Origin: Corinectria fuckeliana
Lineage: Eukaryota; Ascomycota; Sordariomycetes; Hypocreales; Nectriaceae
Assembly (NCBI GenBank): GCA_019137255.1
Contig: WPDH01000165.1
Span: 1-13,329, forward strand
Length of the DNA: 13,329 nt
Reading direction: 5' to 3'
This document shows, piece by piece, positions 10,511-13,329 of this stretch. Every line of letters begins with the position of its first letter. Position 1 is the stretch's first letter. Position numbers and translations under genes: made by a program. The notes under the pieces are model-generated. The model was not told where the DNA came from and did not search any database. It saw only the letters and a program-made list of their open reading frames with translations.

Positions 10511-11760
10511 CCTAAAGAGGTCTAAAAAGCTTTATATTAAATTAAGTTATAAAAGGCCTTAAAAGAGGATAAAATCCCTACTAGATTTCTTAAAGTATAT
10601 AATAACCTACTTATTCTTATAATTACTAAAATAGTAANNGCTAGCACTTAATATTACTACTTAATATAATTAGTAAGATTATTAAAACAGTTATTAGTAA
10701 GTATATTATAACTATAGTAAAAGAGAAGAGACTATTACTCTTAGGGTAAATAAGTAATAAGCTTAGAAAGTTAATAAAGCTAGCTCTAGTTATAGTTATT
10801 AAAGTAGTATATATAGTATAAGCTTAATATAGCTTTACCTTTCTTTTTTAGCTTAACTTTATAAGAGCTTTTAATAGTATTAACTATAAATAACTTATTA
10901 CTATCTTATAACTAAAAGAATTCTTTAGATAGCTCTTAGTATAGCTTACTAGCTATCTTATATTATAAATAGTATAGCTTTAATTTAATAGTTAAACTTT
11001 TAACCTAATTAAAGTTAAAGTAAGAGTCTTTTAAGAATTCTTTTTATTACTTATTCTATTTATCCTTTTTATTTCTAGCCTTTATAAAGCTCTTAATAAT
11101 ATTCTTAGGATATTTATTATTAGATTTATAAATAATATAAACCTGCTAGTATTTAGCTATAATATAAAAGAGACTTAAACCTAGCTTAAGACTATATAGG
11201 AAATATATAATAATTAGGCCTAAATAAACAGTATAATCTAGAAACTAGATAAAGTATAACTTTTTTACTTTACTTATAAATATATAGTAAACTAGATATA
11301 AATCTAACTTAAAGACTTAATAGTATAACCTATCTAAACCTATAGGTTTTTTAAACTTTTCTTTTATTATAAACTACTATAAGGCTTATATATAAACCAC
11401 CTTAAAGAGAAACTTAAGTGTTAATACTAGGCTCTTACTATAATTACTATAAGCACTTAAGAGGTTAACCTTAAAAAAGTAAGATTAATCTATATATAAG
11501 TTATCTATTTTACTATAGTTTATAGTATAAGAGCTTATTATACCCTAATAGCCCCTAGTAGTAAGCCTTAAGATATTATATAAGCACTTATATTAAAATA
11601 AACTTAAAACTTATATATAATAGTAAGAGCTTATAAAGCTATACTTACTTACCTACTAGAAATAAAGCTAGCTATCTCCTCTCTTAATATCTATCTTAAT
11701 AAACTAGCTACCTAATTTTATAGTTATACTAAGAGATAAAATACTACTTAGCTTATTAGG
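10511..11760 (+). other. Reverse transcriptase domain of LINE ORF2, catalytically dead
   Basis: Frame +2 before 10,638 and +1 after. Recognised blocks in order: K-A-L-K-E-D-K-I-P (for K-A-P-G-x-D-G-I-P); L-L-N-I-I-S-K-I-I (for L-L-N-T-I-G-K); L-N-F-I-R-A-F-N near 10,850-10,873 (for L-D-x-x-G-A-F-N, Asp to Asn); V-R-V-F-stop-E-F-F-L-L-L-I-L-F from 11,020 (for V-G-V-P-Q-G-S-P-L-S-P-I-L-F); and F-I-N-N at 11,125-11,136, where the two catalytic Asp of the (A/V)-D-D box are both Asn. The thumb end reads V-R-A-Y-K-A and later I-S-S-L-N-I-Y-L, matching the G-A-x-K/R-x-T and P-P-L-x-x-Y-L blocks of fungal LINEs. Confidence 0.92.
10638..10639. other. Two-base N run inside LINE RT (assembly gap)
   Basis: The best coding frame is +2 just before and +1 just after. 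Protein blocks that are normally separated by some 30-50 residues (the I-P-T-R-F-L-K helix and the Y-R-P-I-x-L-L-N-T block) are almost adjacent here. The N run therefore probably stands for missing bases, on the order of 100, rather than two unknown ones. Confidence 0.6.
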
Positions 11761-11856
11761 GCTACTACTATTATAGCTTTAAGGTAGATTTACTATAAGT
11801 AGTAGTAAAAGCTATAGTAATAACTATAGTAAAAAGTTAAAAATTAGCTTAAAAGC

Positions 11857-11878
11857 TAGCTCTCTTNNTAGCTCTCTT
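11857..11878. other. Two-base N run flanked by a 10-bp direct repeat (probable unmerged overlap)
   Basis: The ten bases tagctctctt occur at 11,857-11,866 and again at 11,869-11,878, with NN between. Removing NN and one copy deletes 12 bases (four codons) and leaves frame +1 intact on both sides. This looks like two sequence pieces whose overlapping ends were joined without merging. Confidence 0.65.
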
Positions 11879-12159
11879 ATAAAAAGTATAAACTAATATT
11901 AGTAGTAATAAAAGCTTATACTTTTTTTAAATAGACTATATAGTAAACTTAACTCTAAGATAAAATAAGAGAGTACTAAAAGACTAATTAACTTAAACTA
12001 GCTAAAACTTACCCCCCTGCTAATAATAAAAGAGTATTACACTTATACTAAGACCTTAATAAATATTAAAGCTTAATACTTATATAGCTATAAATAGAAA
12101 AAATCAGTCTTAAAAGCTTTCTCTTTTAGAGGTGTATACCTAATATATTTTTACTATAG

Positions 12160-12210
12160 TACTTATATAAGACTAGTAAAAAAACACCTAAATATATTAT
12201 TATTTTTTAC
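12160..12210 (+). other. C-terminal CCHC finger of LINE ORF2
   Basis: Frame +1 shows the spacing C-x-C-x8-H-x4-C with every ligand changed to Tyr: 12,160, 12,166, 12,193 and 12,208. The lead-in at ~12,088-12,141 (L-I-stop-L-stop-I-E-K-I-S-L, then F-L-F-stop-R-C-I-P) matches the Q-x-R-T-G-x-I-G-L and F-L-x-x-x-x-V-P blocks that come before this finger in Tad-like ORF2. The K-T-P-K-Y between ligands matches E-T-x-x-H. A short helical tail follows to about 12,390. Confidence 0.85.
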
Positions 12211-12389
12211 CTTAAGTATATTAAATAATAAGAACTCCTAATAAACTTATTATAAAACTAATATAAGTTTAAGCTCTAACTATTAAAATATAAAACTACT
12301 TAACTACTTACTTAATAGTTTCTAAGCTAATATATTATCTTATACTATAAACTAGCCTTATAAATCTATAGTAACTATAATTAAGTTTA

Positions 12390-13329
12390 TAACCTTATAA
12401 TAAGAATAGTATACTATTATACTAAGTGCTTTTTACCTCTTTTATAAGAAGTATAAAATATACTTAAAAAAAGCTATAAAAGGCAAAAAACTAGCCTAAT
12501 TATAATAGCTACTACTCTTAATTAAATCTTTTAACCTCTTATTAAAATCCTCTAAGCTTATAGTATTAACTTATAGACCTAACTTAAACTTATACTTTTA
12601 CTACTTACTACTTAACCTTATATATTTATATTACTCTTCTCTCTATTTTTACTAATAATAGTATTATTACTAGCCTTACTAGTCTTATTATTACTATTAC
12701 TATTCTTCTTACTAGTTTTCTTAAGGGCTAATAACTTAACTGCTATAAAGATAAAAATACTTTTTAGACAGGTAAGAGCTAAGACTATAATATATTTAAG
12801 ACACTTAAGCATCTTAGTAATATAGTTAATCCTACTAACTAGTATATTAAACTAGTTAGATATTAAGCTTATAGTTACTACTATAAGTATAATATATATA
12901 TACTTAAGAGCTTAACTTTTTACCTAAAAGGCTATATTTTTAAGCCTCTTAAGCTTCTCCTCTTATATACTATTAGCTTATATATATACTATAAAACTAA
13001 CTTACACTTATATTATTAGTATCCCTCTCTTACTAAAAAGCCTTTACTAAGGCTTAAGTAGTAGTAATAATAGTAAATAGTAAGGCTTTATATATTTTAT
13101 ATATATAAGTATAAGCTATATAGCTACCTATTATAATATTTACCTAGTCTTAGTAAAAACTTACTATACTATTCTTACCTATTTATATAATATATATAAA
13201 ATAAGAGATAGCTTATACTACTCTTACTAGAGTAGTAAACTTCTCTCTTAAAGTAGTAACACTTTTTATCTTAGCTTATTTCTTTCTCTTAGCTTATATA
13301 AGATTAGCCTAAATATATAGTAGATTTAT
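12390..13329. other. AT-rich region without recognisable gene, possible LINE 3' end and beyond
   Basis: I see no conserved protein block on either strand. Part of it should be the 3' untranslated end of the LINE, but no A-rich tail or terminal repeat marks where it stops. The stretch 12,630-12,720 is pyrimidine-rich on the + strand, which gives one chance-length open frame of 64 codons on the - strand (12,812 to 12,618), rich in Lys, Ser and Asn after a hydrophobic start. A 7-bp hairpin (aagcctt, loop tact, aaggctt) lies at 13,038-13,055 and an 8-bp inverted repeat at 12,836-12,858. Both are common in DNA of this composition. Confidence 0.5.

Larger units (their letters stand above)
6540..12390 (+). 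mobile_element. Degenerate non-LTR retrotransposon (LINE, fungal Tad/I-like)
   Basis: A gag-like ORF1 with several zinc knuckles is followed by an ORF2 with APE-type endonuclease, reverse transcriptase and a C-terminal CCHC finger. This is the layout of Tad and I-like elements of fungi, which nick the target and prime reverse transcription on it. The order and the blocks GDFN, SDH, PQGSPLSP and A/V-DD are all found in degraded form. Both ends are approximate: the left edge is where ORF1-like reading begins, and the right edge is where ORF2 stops making sense. No poly-A tail or target-site duplication is seen. It lies in the same direction as the Gypsy element and carries the same RIP damage. 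Confidence 0.9.
9200..12390 (+). pseudogene. LINE ORF2 pseudogene: APE-type endonuclease, reverse transcriptase, C-terminal CCHC finger
   Basis: ORF2 nicks the target DNA and makes the cDNA. The endonuclease occupies ~9,236-9,830 in frame +2. A linker with the pattern typical of these proteins (Trp/Cys/Arg-Lys-rich) follows. It contains a block read as L-V-R-I-F-F-F-K-P at a T-run (10,391-10,423), matching the family's F-F-P stretch ahead of RT. RT starts near 10,511 (P-K-E-V, then K-A-L-K-E-D-K-I-P matching K-A-P-G-x-D-G-I-P) in frame +2, crosses the N run at 10,638 and continues in frame +1 to the end. ORF1's knuckles are in frame +3, so ORF2 sits in the -1 frame relative to ORF1, with the junction between ~9,090 and ~9,230. 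The start codon is not resolved. At about 1,060 codons it is near or slightly below the usual length, consistent with missing bases at the first N run. I see no RNase H domain. Confidence 0.9.

Noticed and set aside
12618..12812. A 64-codon open frame on the - strand with a hydrophobic start and a Lys/Ser/Asn-rich end, as a real small gene.
   Set aside because: It mirrors a pyrimidine-rich stretch of the + strand, shows no family motif, and is the length expected by chance in 13 kb where the six frames are otherwise closed. I cannot exclude a fragment of another dead element.
12836..12858. Inverted repeat taactagt / actagtta as an operator or element end.
   Set aside because: The core ctag and ttaa-type palindromes recur throughout the window because of its composition. 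Nothing else marks this one.
13038..13055. Hairpin as a transcription terminator or terminal inverted repeat.
   Set aside because: A 7-bp stem with no partner or flanking gene; short palindromes are frequent in this sequence.
1..13329. A genome that reads TAA/TAG as Gln (ciliate-like code), since doing so opens long frames.
   Set aside because: Trp positions are also TAG (three in the chromodomain alone, and the F-Y-W block of integrase), and catalytic Asp, Glu, His and Cys are changed too. A code change would not do this; transitions at CpA/TpG explain all of it.
1..13329. A centromere or mitochondrial origin for this AT-rich DNA.
   Set aside because: The sequence is accounted for mostly by two nuclear retrotransposons with RIP damage; no mitochondrial genes or tRNAs are seen. 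A centromeric place on the chromosome is possible but cannot be judged from the window.

Overview
The window reads as a transposon graveyard from a filamentous ascomycete whose genome has undergone repeat-induced point mutation (RIP). It is strikingly AT-rich. CpG is almost absent (I found about seven), CpA and TpG are heavily depleted, and TpA is everywhere. All six frames are full of TAA/TAG. No intact gene is visible. Coding frames can still be followed over kilobases, because the damage is almost entirely C-to-T and G-to-A change rather than insertion or deletion: Gln and Trp codons have become stops, His and Cys have become Tyr, Asp has become Asn, Glu has become Lys, and Gly has become Ser or Arg.

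Bases 1 to about 4,900 hold a dead Ty3/Gypsy LTR retrotransposon of the chromodomain type on the + strand, entered inside gag. Gag (frame +2) ends with a ruined CCHC zinc knuckle at 875-916. Pol (frame +1, about 1,108-4,872) follows in the usual order: weak protease remnant, reverse transcriptase, RNase H, integrase and a C-terminal chromodomain. The 5' LTR lies outside the window, and no 3' LTR can be recognised.

Bases 4,875 to about 6,540 have no identifiable gene. Frame +1 there reads as a low-complexity Gln/Pro/Ser/Lys-rich stretch that could be relic coding sequence, but composition alone could produce this.

Bases from about 6,540 to 12,390 hold a dead non-LTR retrotransposon (LINE) of the fungal Tad/I-like kind, also on the + strand. 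ORF1 is a gag-like protein with a 33-bp tandem repeat and three degenerate zinc knuckles. ORF2 has an APE-type endonuclease, a reverse transcriptase and a C-terminal C-x-C-x8-H-x4-C finger. Two 2-base N runs (10,638 and 11,867) fall inside ORF2 and look like assembly joins.

Bases 12,390-13,329 are AT-rich with no recognisable gene. Both elements need their own reverse transcriptases to move, and both enzymes have lost catalytic residues. I see no host gene, RNA gene, CRISPR array or undescribed working system. The value of the window lies in the preserved ancestral reading frames.
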